From the NCBI RefSeq assembly GCF_008298035.1, contig NZ_CP042910.1, forward strand, positions 1,570,001 through 1,634,000: DNA of 64,000 bases. The letters run 5' to 3'. Positions 8,442-18,957 of this stretch are shown piece after piece. Made by a program: the position numbers and the translations under genes. This DNA is from Gimesia maris. Its GTDB lineage: Bacteria; Planctomycetota; Planctomycetia; Planctomycetales; Planctomycetaceae. Under the pieces are notes generated by a model that searched no databases, was not told the DNA's origin, and saw only the letters and a list, made by a program, of their open reading frames with translations. The first letter of the stretch is position 1, and each line of letters starts with the position of its first letter.

Positions 8442-9692
8442 ATGGCGAGCGAAACCGGTGGAGTGAGCCTTGGCCTGCCGGATGTTTTTTACCGACGACT
8501 GTTTTCATTAATCCCGATTGAATCTCTGGATTCTGTGCTGGGAGAACTGGCAGCCGTCTGGTGTGAAGCCACCGCTGCAAAAGCCGCTTATCTGGTTCAG
8601 TTCGATCAGGAATCCCTGGAATTAACCGCCGGGTTGTTTCGTCGGTCCCAGGCGGAAGCAGACTGTTTCACGCAGGCGTCGATTCGGATTGATCAGAGTC
8701 GCTCCCTTACCGAACAGGCTCGTTCCATTGCAGAGCAGGGGCGACCTTTTTCCCTGATCTCCAGTAGTTCCTTTCATTATATCGCGATCCCCTGTGCGCA
8801 GATTTCTCTGGCGGGTGTGTTTCTGTTTTCGAATCAGAGTTCGAATGATTTGCTTGCGCTGAGTTCTGAACTAACAGAAATCAGCCGTCGACTTCTCACT
8901 CAGGCATGGGAAACAGGGAATCGACAAGACTCTCAACACGATGACTGTCATACCTGCCAGACTGAAGTGGAACAGGGGAAAACTATCAGGCAGCGAGTTT
9001 TACCGAGCACCGACAAGCTGGAAGCGATGGCCGAATTTGCTGCAGGTGCCGGGCATGAGATTAATAATCCGGTCGCCACGATTGCCGGGCGGGTACAGAT
9101 GCTGCTGAAACAGGAGACCGATCCGGAACGTCGACAGTCGCTGGCGACGATTGGCGGGCAGGCATATCGAATCCGGGACATGATCGGCGATGCCATGCTG
9201 TTTGGCCGACCGCCTGCTCCCCGACCGACAGCGGTCAATCTTTCTAAAACGATCAATGACGTTCAACATAGCCTGCATGAGGCGATCCAGGATTCGGGTG
9301 TTCTGTTGACCGTTGATCTCCCAGGAGTGCCCTGCCTCCGGGCGGATGAAACACAGTTAAAAGTTGTGATCAGTAATCTGATGTTGAACTGCCTGAATGT
9401 GCTGGAACCGGGCGGACAGATATGTATTTCTGCGAAAGAAAAAATCGTGGATGCGGTTCCGATGGTGCATTTAGAAATTACAGATGATGGTCCAGGCCTG
9501 TCAGAGCAGGAGCAGGAGCACCTGTTTGACCCATTCTACTCAGCCAGGCAGGCGGGGCGCGGGCTCGGCTTTGGCCTTTCCAAATGCTGGCGAATTGTAG
9601 AACTGCATGGAGGTCAAATTGAGGCTGAGACCTGTCAGGAACGTGGTGTGACGTTCCATCTGTTCTGGCCACTTGATGAGACAGAGAATTAG
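8442..9692 (+). CDS. Sensor histidine kinase (soluble, GAF-like input)
   Basis: About 416 residues with no membrane segment, so it probably senses a cytoplasmic signal. The first 150 residues look like a divergent GAF-type input domain. The H box is GHEINNPVATIAGR, with the phospho-accepting His near residue 205. The ATPase domain shows the N box (VISNLMLNCLNVL), G1 (DDGPGLS) and G2 (GRGLGFGLSKCWRIVE), as in the HisKA_Atoc/NtrB-like class. I prefer the ATG at 8442, which has GGAG 6 nt upstream; an in-frame ATG at 8430 would add four residues. It follows the HTH-receiver gene and is its likely partner. Confidence 0.9.
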   Translation: MASETGGVSLGLPDVFYRRLFSLIPIESLDSVLGELAAVWCEATAAKAAYLVQFDQESLELTAGLFRRSQAEADCFTQASIRIDQSRSLTEQARSIAEQGRPFSLISSSSFHYIAIPCAQISLAGVFLFSNQSSNDLLALSSELTEISRRLLTQAWETGNRQDSQHDDCHTCQTEVEQGKTIRQRVLPSTDKLEAMAEFAAGAGHEINNPVATIAGRVQMLLKQETDPERRQSLATIGGQAYRIRDMIGDAMLFGRPPAPRPTAVNLSKTINDVQHSLHEAIQDSGVLLTVDLPGVPCLRADETQLKVVISNLMLNCLNVLEPGGQICISAKEKIVDAVPMVHLEITDDGPGLSEQEQEHLFDPFYSARQAGRGLGFGLSKCWRIVELHGGQIEAETCQERGVTFHLFWPLDETEN

Positions 9693-9855
9693 CTGGCGAC
9701 CGGATTCGTGAAAGTGTTCGCTTTCTGAAATCATCGCTTGCAGATCAGACGGGGATCGGTTTCAATATACCGAGCAGGACGTTCACTGGATGGCGTGATA
9801 AAAATTTTGCAATCCGCCGAACCAATCTATTTTTGATTAAGCAGCCTGAGGGACG

Positions 9856-12015
9856 ATGGCGGCGATTCATTCATTGCTGATTATTTTAACCAGTTTTCTG
9901 GCACAGACCGATCAGATTACGGATGTGCCCCTCAAGCAGGAACCTGCCCGCTACGAGATTGAAGCGCCCCCGATTGCCGTGATTGGTATTCCCGTTGGTC
10001 AGGTTACGTTGCGTGCTCTCAAACTGGATGGAACTCTCGATACGGAATTCTCGGGGCATCCCAAACAGATTATTGGCCTGGAATTATGGGTTAGAGACGT
10101 TGATACGGCATTGCCTCCATTTGAAAACGGGGTACTCGAACTCAAAACGGATCTGGCACAAAATCAGAAGGTCTTCATTACTGCGGATACAATTGTTGTT
10201 GATCCTGACATTCGGGGCACCGCTACAGTCGTGGTATACCGTATCTCACGCTGGTTAAGTCTGCTGCCTCCCATTATCGCTGTCATACTCGCGATCTGGT
10301 TTCGAAATATCATTCTGGCCTTACTGGTCAGCATCTGGCTCGGTGCAGTCATATTAGCCCATGGGAATCTGTTTCTGGGTTTCGTGCATACTCTGGATAC
10401 GTTCGTGATTCATGAGATTGTCGAGCCGGGTAGCAGCAGCTATTCCCATATGATGATCATTCTGTTTACGATGTTTCTGGGGGCGATGGTCGGAGTGATG
10501 TCGGCCGGCGGGGGAACTGCTGCGCTGGTCAACCGTCTCTCGCGTTATTCAACAAAGCGTGAGCACAGTCAGTTAATGACCTGGTTCCTGGGGCTGGTCG
10601 TGTTTTTTGATGACTATGCCAACTCACTGCTGGTAGGAACTTCCATGCGTCCCTTTACTGACCGCATGAAAGTTTCGCGCGAGAAGCTGGCATTTCTGGT
10701 GGATTCCACGGCGGCTCCGGTATCCGGGATCGCGATCATCTCGACCTGGGTGGGTGTGGAAATCGGATATATAGCTGATACCTACAGCAGTCTGGGGATC
10801 AGCGAGGATTACTACACCACTTTTTTATACAGTCTGCCTTATCGGTTTTATCCGCTGCATCTGCTGGCTTTTGTCTGGTTAGTGGCTTATCTGGGTAACG
10901 ATTATGGACCGATGCTCAAAGCCGAAACGCGGGCGATTGCATTTAACCAGCTGGTGCGACCGGGGCGTTTTAATGTCGTGGAAGCTGAGCTGGGTTCAGA
11001 TAATGGTGAACTGGCCCGCCGTCAACTGTTACGTAATGCTTTGATACCACTATCCGTGTTACTCGGGTTGGCGATGATTGGTCTATGGTGGACGGGAACG
11101 ATTGAAATCGATCGGCTGAATCTGGAACGGCTCGAGGAGGGGAAACCGTTACTGGATCAATCAATGAGTAAAATTCTGGAGCATGCTTCACCCAACCGGG
11201 TGCTGTTGATTTCCTCTTTTCTGGCTTCTATCTCTGCCGTTGCCAGTTGCAGTTTTACCAAAGCACTGTCCCTGAATGAATGTGTTGAGGCCTGGTCCGC
11301 GGGAGCGAAGAGCATGTTCCTGGCGATTCTGATTCTGGTACTGGCCTGGGCAGTCGCGACGGTGTGTGATGAAAACCATCTGAATACCGCTGGTGTACTG
11401 GTGGAGCTGCTTTCAGGCAGTCTGTCTCCTAACTGGATGCCAACGATTACATTTCTGTTAGCGGCTGCTGTCAGTTTTGCGACGGGAAGTTCCTGGTCCA
11501 CGATGGGGCTGCTGATGCCTTTAGCGATTTCATTGACTTACAGCCTGCTGGTTCCCTTAAATGAAGCGGATCCGAATCATCATCTGATGCTGGGGACAAT
11601 CGGCGGTGTATTGGCGGGAGCGATTTTCGGAGATCACTGCTCCCCGATTTCGGATACCACTGTACTCTCTTCCGCAGCTTCGGGATCTGACCATCTGGAT
11701 CACGTGCTGACACAAATGCCTTACGCGTTAACCGTTGCCATCGTATCGGTAGTCTTTGGATATATCCCGGTAGGCTTCGGGATCCAGCCATATATTCTGT
11801 TGCCGGTCGGCCTGGTTGTATTATTTCTGATCCTGCAGTTTTACGGGAAATCTGCCGAAGCTGAGGCCCAAAAACTATTGGATGCCGGGGTGCGTGCTGA
11901 GGATTTTAACCTTTCTGAGGATCGTGAACCCGACGAAGCGGGCATAATCGATACGAATGATTCAGATTCCGAAGATGATCCAGAGTCTGCAGAAGGGGCC
12001 GTTGAAGAGGCCTGA
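9856..12015 (+). CDS. NhaC-family Na+/H+ antiporter-like membrane transporter with N-terminal extension
   Basis: A 719-residue protein. The start at 9856 follows GAGGGACG. A hydrophobic N-terminal segment (ILTSFLAQ) is followed by about 110 residues of beta-rich, extracytoplasmic-looking sequence before the transporter proper begins near LLPPIIAVILAIWFRN. From there about 11-12 membrane segments are visible, with the NhaC-superfamily signatures VFFDDYANSLLVG, STAAPVSGIAIISTWVG and GDHCSPISDTTVLSSAASG. The C-terminal 50 residues are acidic. The family exchanges Na+ (or organic acids/amines in some branches) for protons; the true substrate cannot be read from sequence. The N-terminal extension is not part of the classic family architecture. 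Confidence 0.85.
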   Translation: MAAIHSLLIILTSFLAQTDQITDVPLKQEPARYEIEAPPIAVIGIPVGQVTLRALKLDGTLDTEFSGHPKQIIGLELWVRDVDTALPPFENGVLELKTDLAQNQKVFITADTIVVDPDIRGTATVVVYRISRWLSLLPPIIAVILAIWFRNIILALLVSIWLGAVILAHGNLFLGFVHTLDTFVIHEIVEPGSSSYSHMMIILFTMFLGAMVGVMSAGGGTAALVNRLSRYSTKREHSQLMTWFLGLVVFFDDYANSLLVGTSMRPFTDRMKVSREKLAFLVDSTAAPVSGIAIISTWVGVEIGYIADTYSSLGISEDYYTTFLYSLPYRFYPLHLLAFVWLVAYLGNDYGPMLKAETRAIAFNQLVRPGRFNVVEAELGSDNGELARRQLLRNALIPLSVLLGLAMIGLWWTGTIEIDRLNLERLEEGKPLLDQSMSKILEHASPNRVLLISSFLASISAVASCSFTKALSLNECVEAWSAGAKSMFLAILILVLAWAVATVCDENHLNTAGVLVELLSGSLSPNWMPTITFLLAAAVSFATGSSWSTMGLLMPLAISLTYSLLVPLNEADPNHHLMLGTIGGVLAGAIFGDHCSPISDTTVLSSAASGSDHLDHVLTQMPYALTVAIVSVVFGYIPVGFGIQPYILLPVGLVVLFLILQFYGKSAEAEAQKLLDAGVRAEDFNLSEDREPDEAGIIDTNDSDSEDDPESAEGAVEEA

Positions 12016-12030
12016 AACTGTGTCGTCCCT

Positions 12031-12060
12031 TTGATATGTATGCTATACTCTTCCTATACT
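12031..12060 (+). promoter_or_regulatory. Predicted promoter of the aldolase gene
   Basis: TTGATA (12031-12036), 18-bp spacer, TATACT (12055-12060), placed 44 bp before the ATG at 12105. A second TATACT at 12044-12049 lies inside the spacer. Confidence 0.5.
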
Positions 12061-12104
12061 CCGTAAGTTAGCGAATCTGTTTTTAAGTATAGGTAGCTCC
12101 CCGA

Positions 12105-13130
12105 ATGAATCCCCAATCCAAGCTCAGTGGAATATTTACACCCAATCTGGTCCCTTTTGACTCTCACGGCGAAATCAATGAGCCGGAGCTCAGACGTTAT
12201 ATCGACTGGCTGATTGAAAAAGGGGTGCACGGTCTGTATCCCAATGGTTCCACGGGGGAATTTACTCGATTCACACCAGAGGAGCGTCGACGGATCGTCG
12301 CGATCATCGCAGATCAGACTCGAGGCCGCGTTCCCATTCTGGCCGGTGCCGCCGAGGCGAATGTTCGAGAAACCATCAAGGCCTGTGAGTATTATCATGG
12401 CCTGGGGATCCGTGCCGTCGCGATTGTAGCCCCCTTTTATTACAAATTGAGTCCAGCCTCGGTTTATGCTTATTTCAAGGAAATTGGTGATAATACTCCG
12501 ATCGACGTGACGCTTTACAATATTCCGATGTTCGCCAGTCCCATTGATGTGCCTACGATTCAGCGTCTGTCAGAAGAGTGCGAGAAGATCGTGGCGATCA
12601 AAGATTCTTCAGGGGACATTCCCAATATGATCCGTATGATTCAGGCAGTGCGTCCGAATCGTCCCGAGTTCTCATTTCTGACAGGCTGGGATGCCGCATT
12701 AATGCCGTTACTGTTGAGTGGTGCGGATGGCGGGACCAATGCGAGTTCGGGCGTTGTTCCTGAACTGACACGCAAGTTGTATGACCTGACGATGTCGGCT
12801 CAACTGGATGAAGCCCGCCGTGTGCAGTATGACTTGTTGACCTTGTTCGACACGATGATTTATTCCGCTGAATTCCCGGAAGGATTCCGGGCTGCGGTTG
12901 AACTGCGTGGTTTTCAGATGGGGCAGGGACGGCAGCCAATCACATCAGAGCAGAAGACAGATATTTCGACTCTGAGTCGGACTCTGCAGTGCATGCTCTC
13001 CGAACATGGTTTTACCAATGAGCCCATCGGTGGTTGTGCCACTGGAATTACGGAAGAGCTCGGCAACAACGATGTTTCACAAATCGTGCAACGTGTTGTC
13101 GCAGAACTCAATCGCCGTAATCTTCTCTAA
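12105..13130 (+). CDS. DapA/NanA-family class I aldolase or lyase
   Basis: A 341-residue TIM-barrel enzyme of the dihydrodipicolinate synthase/N-acetylneuraminate lyase family. The pyruvate-binding GSTGE is at 48-52, the catalytic Tyr138 lies in LYNIPMF and the Schiff-base Lys166 in VAIKDSSGD. The family length is about 295; this protein has a further C-terminal segment of about 40 residues, ending in an [17 protein letters not shown] helix. Neither lysine-biosynthesis nor sialic-acid genes adjoin it, so the substrate (aspartate semialdehyde, sialic acid, or a sugar-derived keto acid) is open; planctomycetes carry many paralogues. It reads towards alaS, which is convergent. Confidence 0.85.
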   Translation: MNPQSKLSGIFTPNLVPFDSHGEINEPELRRYIDWLIEKGVHGLYPNGSTGEFTRFTPEERRRIVAIIADQTRGRVPILAGAAEANVRETIKACEYYHGLGIRAVAIVAPFYYKLSPASVYAYFKEIGDNTPIDVTLYNIPMFASPIDVPTIQRLSEECEKIVAIKDSSGDIPNMIRMIQAVRPNRPEFSFLTGWDAALMPLLLSGADGGTNASSGVVPELTRKLYDLTMSAQLDEARRVQYDLLTLFDTMIYSAEFPEGFRAAVELRGFQMGQGRQPITSEQKTDISTLSRTLQCMLSEHGFTNEPIGGCATGITEELGNNDVSQIVQRVVAELNRRNLL

Positions 13131-13155
13131 GGGATAGAACCGGATTCAGCCAGGC

Positions 13156-15783
13156 TCAGACTTCCAACTGACTACGGTAGTAGTCTGCGCCGGTCGTGAG
13201 TGCTTCGTCCAGTTTATCGGGATCTTTTCCGCCGGCTTCGGCCATGTCGGGACGACCACCGCCACCACCGCCTACCACCTTGGCGGCTGCTTTGACACAG
13301 TCACCGGCTTTGAGCCCCTGTTTCACCAGGTCAGAATTGACGGCTGCCATCAATGCGACTTTGCCGTCGAGTACTGTTCCCAGGATCAGGGCAACCTGTT
13401 TGCCTTTTTTCCGCAGATGGTCAGCCAGTTCCCGCAGTTGATCGCGTGAAGCATCCTTGGCATGGTAGGCCACGATTTTAACATCGTTCACAACAGGTGC
13501 CTCTTCCAGTAAATCATCAGCGGTTCCCGCGAGTGACTTACTGGAAAATTTGGTGAGCTGCTTTTTGGTTTCGCGGAGTTCATCCTGCAGATGTTGAATG
13601 CGGACCGGTAAATCGTCAGGTCGCGGTACCTTCATCTGGGCGGCTATTTCCAGCAGCAGTTTTTCAGTGTCTCTGGTTTTTTCCAGTGCTTTCGGGCCTG
13701 TCAATGCATAAATACGTCGTACCCCTTTGGCGACCAGTTCTTCATTGATGATCTTGCATAAGCCGACCTGCCCTGTATTGGAAAGGTGGGTGCCTCCGCA
13801 AAGTTCGGTACTGAAGTCGCCCATTTGAACCACGCGAACGTAGTCGGGATATTTTTCACCAAACAGTGCCATGGCCCCGAGTTCGCGGGCTTTCTGCAGC
13901 TTCATCAGTTCGGTCGTGACGGGCGCCCCTTCAGAAACGCGCTGGTTGATAATATCTTCAATGCGGCTGATCTCTTCCGGAGTCACTGCTTTACTGTGGG
14001 AAAAGTCGAAACGGAGCGTGTCTTCTTCCACCTTGGATCCACGCTGCATGGCGTTTTCTCCCAGAACGGTATGCAGTGCATGATGCAGCAGGTGTGTTGC
14101 TGAGTGGGCACGCTGGATTCCGGAACGACGCGGCTCTGTGACTGTTGCTGTGAGAGTCTGCCCTTGCTCCAGTTTACCCGTCAAGAGATGTCCAATGTGA
14201 AGGTAAAGGCCGGCATTTTTCTGGGTATTGGTGACTTCGAATTTGATTCCGTCTGCTTCGAGGAACCCGGTATCACCAACCTGTCCGCCGGCTTCTGCGT
14301 AGAAAGGGGTCTGGTCGAGTACGACGACAACCGGGTGAGCATGGCCTTTTTCGACCATGGACTCGACCAGCCGGTCTTCGGCAATGATGCCTATGACTTT
14401 GGATTCGGTCGTGGTGGTCTCATAACCCTTGAAGTCTGTTTCGCTGATGGTTTTGTGGAGTGCGGTCAGTGGTCCTTCTGACATGACAGAATCCAGGAAG
14501 GCGCCGCTGCCGCTGTCTTTCTGATGTCGCTGCATCATGTTGTTGAACTCGGTCCGGTTCACGGACATGTTGTTTTTGGCAGCAAGGGCTTCCGTCAGTT
14601 CGATCAGGAAACCATCGGTCTGATGCAGGTCGAAAGCGTCTTCCCCGGAAATGACCGAACTGCCTGCCTGTTCTGCCGATTTCAGGAAGCCTTCAAAACG
14701 GGAGAGTCCTTTTTCGATGACACCCAGGAACTGCTCTTCTTCTTCTTTGATCGTGCTTTGCACGTTTTCAACTGTTTTGGCGATGTCGGGGTACGGAGCT
14801 TTCATAATCTCAACAACGGCCGGGACCAGCCGGTGCAGAAACGGTTCATGTTTGCCGAGCAGGTAGCCTTCCAGCAGTGCGCGGCGGAGTAATTGCCTGA
14901 CGACATAGCTCTCTTTGTCTCTACCTGGGTTGACTCCTTCATGGATACTGAAAGTAATGGCCCGTACATGGTCCGAGATACGACGAACCGGTCGCCCCGA
15001 TGGCGCATCGAAATCGTATCCCGTACCGACAATATCACCAGCGGCCAGGCAGAGCTGTTTGAGTGTGTCGATCTCAAAGTTGCTGCGGACTCCCTGGAGT
15101 ACGGAAGCGGTCCGCTCCAGCCCCATGCCCGTATCGATATTCTTTTTGGGAAGGGGCTTCAGATTATCAGGAGGATTTCCAACCCGGTTAAACTGAGTGA
15201 AGACGAGGTTCCAGATCTCGACATTATCTTTCCCACCATTGGGATGATAGAAAATTTCGCTACACGGGCCACAAACTCCATCGGGGCCGTCAGAGGGAGC
15301 ACCGGCGGGCCAGAAGTTTTCGTGTTCGTTTTCACGACTGATGCGGTTGGCAGGCAGTTTGATCTCGTCATGCCAGATGTTGTAGGCTTCATCATCTTCC
15401 TGATAGACGGTGACGGAGAGCAGACTGGGATCAAGTCCCAGATATTTTTTATCGGTCAGATATTCCCAGGCCCAGTGGATGGCTTCGCGTTTGAAGTAAT
15501 CTCCGAACGAGAAGTTACCCAGCATTTCGAAGAACGTATGGTGATACGCGGTGACACCCACGTTCTGGATATCGCCGGTTCGCAGGCACATCTGGCAGGT
15601 TGTGGCACTGGGGAATTCAAGTTTTCCCACTCCCAGAAACTGATCCTTAAACTGGTTCATCCCGGCTGGCGTGAACAGAACCGTTTTGTCATCTCGCGGA
15701 ACCAAGACATCGGAAGGACGTTTAACACAGCCTTTTTCTTCAAAGAAGGAAAGATAGCTCTCGCGAAGTTCGTCTGTTTTCAT
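13156..15783 (-). CDS. alaS: Alanyl-tRNA synthetase
   Basis: An 875-residue class II synthetase, the usual bacterial length. The N-terminal catalytic domain has [13 protein letters not shown], the motif 1/2 region [18 protein letters not shown], and the GPCSEIFY segment. The editing domain has the zinc-type [11 protein letters not shown] and [10 protein letters not shown] motifs, and the C-terminal C-Ala domain has the Gly-rich [17 protein letters not shown]. It charges tRNA-Ala with alanine and hydrolyses mischarged Ser/Gly. Its ATG overlaps the stop of the upstream protease gene in the form ATGA (15780-15783), so the two are probably translationally coupled. Confidence 0.98.
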   Translation of the reverse strand: MKTDELRESYLSFFEEKGCVKRPSDVLVPRDDKTVLFTPAGMNQFKDQFLGVGKLEFPSATTCQMCLRTGDIQNVGVTAYHHTFFEMLGNFSFGDYFKREAIHWAWEYLTDKKYLGLDPSLLSVTVYQEDDEAYNIWHDEIKLPANRISRENEHENFWPAGAPSDGPDGVCGPCSEIFYHPNGGKDNVEIWNLVFTQFNRVGNPPDNLKPLPKKNIDTGMGLERTASVLQGVRSNFEIDTLKQLCLAAGDIVGTGYDFDAPSGRPVRRISDHVRAITFSIHEGVNPGRDKESYVVRQLLRRALLEGYLLGKHEPFLHRLVPAVVEIMKAPYPDIAKTVENVQSTIKEEEEQFLGVIEKGLSRFEGFLKSAEQAGSSVISGEDAFDLHQTDGFLIELTEALAAKNNMSVNRTEFNNMMQRHQKDSGSGAFLDSVMSEGPLTALHKTISETDFKGYETTTTESKVIGIIAEDRLVESMVEKGHAHPVVVVLDQTPFYAEAGGQVGDTGFLEADGIKFEVTNTQKNAGLYLHIGHLLTGKLEQGQTLTATVTEPRRSGIQRAHSATHLLHHALHTVLGENAMQRGSKVEEDTLRFDFSHSKAVTPEEISRIEDIINQRVSEGAPVTTELMKLQKARELGAMALFGEKYPDYVRVVQMGDFSTELCGGTHLSNTGQVGLCKIINEELVAKGVRRIYALTGPKALEKTRDTEKLLLEIAAQMKVPRPDDLPVRIQHLQDELRETKKQLTKFSSKSLAGTADDLLEEAPVVNDVKIVAYHAKDASRDQLRELADHLRKKGKQVALILGTVLDGKVALMAAVNSDLVKQGLKAGDCVKAAAKVVGGGGGGRPDMAEAGGKDPDKLDEALTTGADYYRSQLEV

Positions 15784-17393
15784 TGTTTCTTATTGCTTGC
15801 TGGGGGAAGGATCAGCTTTTGGCCATCCAGATATAGTAATGTTACCGGTGAATTGTTGACTTTTTGTGCTTCCTGATAGAACGAATCCGGCGTTTGAACC
15901 GCTTGTCCATTGATCTGGCTGATAAAGGCACCTTCCTTGAGCCCAGCCTGTTGTGCAGGGCTGTCCGGAGCAACATGCGTTACGACGACAGCAGGTGGAT
16001 AACTGAACGGACTGAATGTATATTTCCTGCGAGCAGTAGGATAATCGACTCTAAGTCCGCGCCAGAGAGGATGGCGATAGCGGGTTTGTATAATCCCTTC
16101 ATCATCCGCTACGGGCCATTTTCCCAGTTTCACGTTCAGAGTCAACTCACGCGCTTTTTTTCCTCTCAATATTTGAAGCTTTATCTCATTTCCTGCACCA
16201 GCTTTACCAACTTCACGCATCAGATCCAGATCATGAGTCAATTTCTGACCATTCACGGAAAGAATGAGGTCATGGGGCAGCATCCCGGCCAGTTGTGCAG
16301 GTGAATGCTGTTTGACCCGAGAAGCTTCCACGTAAAAGGGGGCGTCGAGCCCTACGGCTCCAGGAAAGCTGTTACGTACCTGACCCCGATCCAGTGTGCC
16401 AGGTTCGATGCCCAGGAAACCGTACTCGGCTTCGAGACCGGCGGCGAGGCTGTCGATGATTCTCAAAGTCGATTGATCGATGGGGATCGCATAGCCAACC
16501 GACTTTTCGTATCCCTCCAGCGCAGCCAGTGCGGTTGTGACGCCAATCAGGTTGCCTTCGAGGTCCAGCAGAGCACCGCCGCTGGTACCCAGGTCCAGAT
16601 GGGTATCGACCTGCAGCAGAGTGCCAAAGTGATGCAGGGTTTCTTCCTTGGCAATTTCCTGATTCAAAAAATGTTTGAAAATAGGAACCGGATAGCGATG
16701 AAAATTGCTGATAATCCCCCAGCTCGCACTGGGGGAACCATCGCGGGCGATGGCATAGGGATTCCCCAAAGCGATGACGAACTGTCCTTTTTTTACCGGT
16801 TGATTTTTACCATATCTGATGGGAGTCAGAGAGCGTGCGTATTCCGGAGACACAGGCTGCACGGGGGTGAGAACGGCCAGATCGCTGCGAGGATCTGCGG
16901 CGATAATCTCTGCATAAAACCCCTGCCGGTTCGCAGTATGTACGTAAATTCGGCTCTCCGGGATGGAGGTCTGTTCTGCGATTGGGCCCCCTTCTGTAAG
17001 ATGGAAATTCGTCAGCACCAGTATCCGATTCTGTTTTGTCGGGTCTGGAATCAGAATTCCTGAACCAAATTCATTGGGGATAAAATTGAGATCCTGGGGA
17101 TCCTGAGAAATACTGAAACCCTGATTGGGATCGATGCCGAAGGGGGCAGGGATGCGTGACTGAAATTTCTGCTTGGGAATTTTGATCTTTGAGATCGCCA
17201 CCACGGAGGATTCCGTCTGTTCAATGGCTTTCACAATCTGCTGTTGAACCGCCAATGCGACAGTAGTGGCATCCGGTGATTGCGCCCCGAGTGGTAAACC
17301 AGAGAGGAGCGGGAGTAACAGACATCCAGCGAACAGTTTTCTCACTAAACACGGTCGACCAGGGGCAGATATTGTTGGTTGAGCATCAAACAT
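15780..17393 (-). CDS. Secreted trypsin-like serine protease with two PDZ domains (HtrA/DegP-like)
   Basis: A 537-residue protein. Residues 1-37 are a basic then hydrophobic signal peptide ending near PLGAQ. The protease domain has His in [11 protein letters not shown], Asp in DPRSDLAVL and Ser in [14 protein letters not shown], the HtrA-type triad with T for the usual N before SGG. Two PDZ domains follow (around [14 protein letters not shown] and [14 protein letters not shown]). HtrA proteases handle misfolded envelope proteins. Compared with DegP there is a longer loop after the signal peptide and a spacer of about 40 residues between the PDZs. It is directly upstream of alaS with a 4-bp overlap, an unexpected partner. 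Confidence 0.85.
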   Translation of the reverse strand: MFDAQPTISAPGRPCLVRKLFAGCLLLPLLSGLPLGAQSPDATTVALAVQQQIVKAIEQTESSVVAISKIKIPKQKFQSRIPAPFGIDPNQGFSISQDPQDLNFIPNEFGSGILIPDPTKQNRILVLTNFHLTEGGPIAEQTSIPESRIYVHTANRQGFYAEIIAADPRSDLAVLTPVQPVSPEYARSLTPIRYGKNQPVKKGQFVIALGNPYAIARDGSPSASWGIISNFHRYPVPIFKHFLNQEIAKEETLHHFGTLLQVDTHLDLGTSGGALLDLEGNLIGVTTALAALEGYEKSVGYAIPIDQSTLRIIDSLAAGLEAEYGFLGIEPGTLDRGQVRNSFPGAVGLDAPFYVEASRVKQHSPAQLAGMLPHDLILSVNGQKLTHDLDLMREVGKAGAGNEIKLQILRGKKARELTLNVKLGKWPVADDEGIIQTRYRHPLWRGLRVDYPTARRKYTFSPFSYPPAVVVTHVAPDSPAQQAGLKEGAFISQINGQAVQTPDSFYQEAQKVNNSPVTLLYLDGQKLILPPASNKKQ

Positions 17394-17505
17394 GCAGGGC
17401 CTTGTAATGAAACAGAAGTGTTTTTTGAGCGGAAAGAGGCTTCTGCTTCCCGCTTTGATCGTCCCGGTAACATTTTACTGTTTTTACAGGGAGAACCCAA
17501 TGCAA

Positions 17506-17541
17506 AACGACCTTGAATACCGGTCGGGCATCAAGGTCGTT
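17506..17541 (-). terminator. Intrinsic terminator of recA
   Basis: AACGACCTTGA (17506-17516) and TCAAGGTCGTT (17531-17541) form an 11-bp perfect stem with a 14-nt loop, 43 bp after the recA stop on the minus strand. Reading on the minus strand the stem is followed by TTGC, giving a short T-tract including the stem's own TT. Confidence 0.65.
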
Positions 17542-17583
17542 CTGTCATTCAGATTGTTTTCAGCCGGATAGCCCGGCATCGGG

Positions 17584-18672
17584 TCAGGCTTCGACAGCCT
17601 CTGTTTCCGGTTCGGACTCTTCTTCGGGAGTGGGGACGACTCCTTGTGCCGCCAGAACTTTCTGTTTGATTTCCTCACAGATATCCGGGTTTTCTTCGAG
17701 CACGACTTTGGATTTGTCACGCCCTTGTCCCAGTCGTAATTCGCCGTAGCTGAACCAGCTGCCACTCTTCTTGACGATTTTGTTTTCGACTGCCAGGTCC
17801 AGCAGATCCAGCTCGTAATTAATTCCGCCTGTTGTGAGCATGTCAAATTCCGCGATCCGGAAGGGGGGCGCGATTTTGTTTTTGACAATCTTGGCTTTCA
17901 TGCGAATACCGGTCACAGTATCCCCGTCTTTCAGCGTGGCAATCCGGCGGACATCCACACGTACCGAACTATAGAATTTCAGTGCGCGACCGCCGGGGGT
18001 CGTTTCGGGGCTGCCGAACATGACGCCGATCTTTTCACGGATCTGGTTAATGAAAATCACTGTTGTTTTCGATTTGGAAATGGCGCCAGTCAGTTTTCGC
18101 ATCGCCTGGCTCATCATGCGGGCCTGCAGGCCCACGTGTGTATCTCCGATTTCCCCGTCCAGTTCCGCTTTAGGAACCAGGGCGGCGACGGAATCGACTA
18201 CGATGACATCCACCGAGTTCGATTTGATCAGCATTTCGGCAATCTGCAGGCCTTCTTCGCCATAGGTTGGCTGACTGACGAGCAGTTCGGAAATGTTGAC
18301 CCCCAGTTTTTTTGCCCAGACCGGATCGAGTGCGTGTTCGGCGTCGATGAACGCGGCAATGCCTCCCTCTTTCTGAGCATTGGCAATCACGTGCAGTGCG
18401 AGCGTGGTTTTACCACTCGATTCAGGCCCGTAAAGTTCGATGATACGACCTCGCGGAAATCCGGCACCTCCCAGTGCCAGGTCGAGTGAAAGTGCACCAC
18501 TGGCAATTGAGGGAACAGACCGGGCATTTGCGCCCGTCAGTTTCATAATCGCGCCTCTGCCAAAGGCCTGTTCAATTTGTCCCAGAGCGTTTTTCAGCAT
18601 CCCTTCCGAATCATTCGTGCCATTTGTGCTCGGGGCAGGGGTTGCTCTTTTTGATCTTGCTTTTGCGGCCAT
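17584..18672 (-). CDS. recA: Recombinase RecA
   Basis: A 362-residue protein. RecA forms ATP-dependent filaments on single-stranded DNA, drives strand exchange and activates the SOS response. Walker A is GPESSGKTT (82-90), Walker [13 protein letters not shown] (154-165), and loop L2 carries [27 protein letters not shown] in family order. The first 20 residues are a basic, low-complexity extension ([13 protein letters not shown]) before the conserved N-terminal helix, and the tail is the usual acidic one. It has its own promoter with a conspicuous inverted repeat upstream and a terminator downstream, so it is monocistronic. Confidence 0.98.
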   Translation of the reverse strand: MAAKARSKRATPAPSTNGTNDSEGMLKNALGQIEQAFGRGAIMKLTGANARSVPSIASGALSLDLALGGAGFPRGRIIELYGPESSGKTTLALHVIANAQKEGGIAAFIDAEHALDPVWAKKLGVNISELLVSQPTYGEEGLQIAEMLIKSNSVDVIVVDSVAALVPKAELDGEIGDTHVGLQARMMSQAMRKLTGAISKSKTTVIFINQIREKIGVMFGSPETTPGGRALKFYSSVRVDVRRIATLKDGDTVTGIRMKAKIVKNKIAPPFRIAEFDMLTTGGINYELDLLDLAVENKIVKKSGSWFSYGELRLGQGRDKSKVVLEENPDICEEIKQKVLAAQGVVPTPEEESEPETEAVEA

Positions 18673-18810
18673 TAAGGTCTTCCTTCAATAATATGCACTT
18701 GCCCCGCAATGAGTTCGAGTTCGTCAGGCGAAGCAACTGCCTAATTTATCGAGAATTGCGGGGACGCTACTACTGAACGCCGTCTCGACCCATGGTTTTG
18801 AAAAGAAATG

Positions 18811-18861
18811 TCTATTGTGAGCAAAGGTATATTAAAATAAATACTCTCTTGTCACAATAGA
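18811..18861 (-). promoter_or_regulatory. recA promoter bracketed by a perfect inverted repeat
   Basis: On the minus strand TTGTGA, 17-bp spacer, TAATAT form a promoter about 160 bp upstream of the recA ATG. TCTATTGTGA (18811-18820) and TCACAATAGA (18852-18861) are exact inverted copies, 31 bp apart. One half-site covers the -35 hexamer, the other sits just after the -10. A further AAATGTCT (18806-18813)/AGACATTT (18869-18876) pair extends the dyad with a gap. This layout suggests an operator; whether it is the SOS (LexA) site of this lineage is inference. Confidence 0.55.
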
Positions 18862-18957
18862 AAACATGAGACATTTATAGCTGTCGACAATTATTTCAGA
18901 ATCTCACCAGTCTGAAAAGGAATAAAAGCGGGGAAAGATTCGAAAATATGAAGAAGC

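Noticed and set aside
14893-15876. Long open frame on the plus strand inside alaS (327 codons)
   Set aside because: It lies opposite a clear alanyl-tRNA synthetase, has no ribosome-binding site or recognisable motif, and reflects the codon bias of the real gene.
16305-17063. Plus-strand open frame opposite the HtrA-like protease gene (252 codons)
   Set aside because: Shadow of the real gene; no domain pattern.
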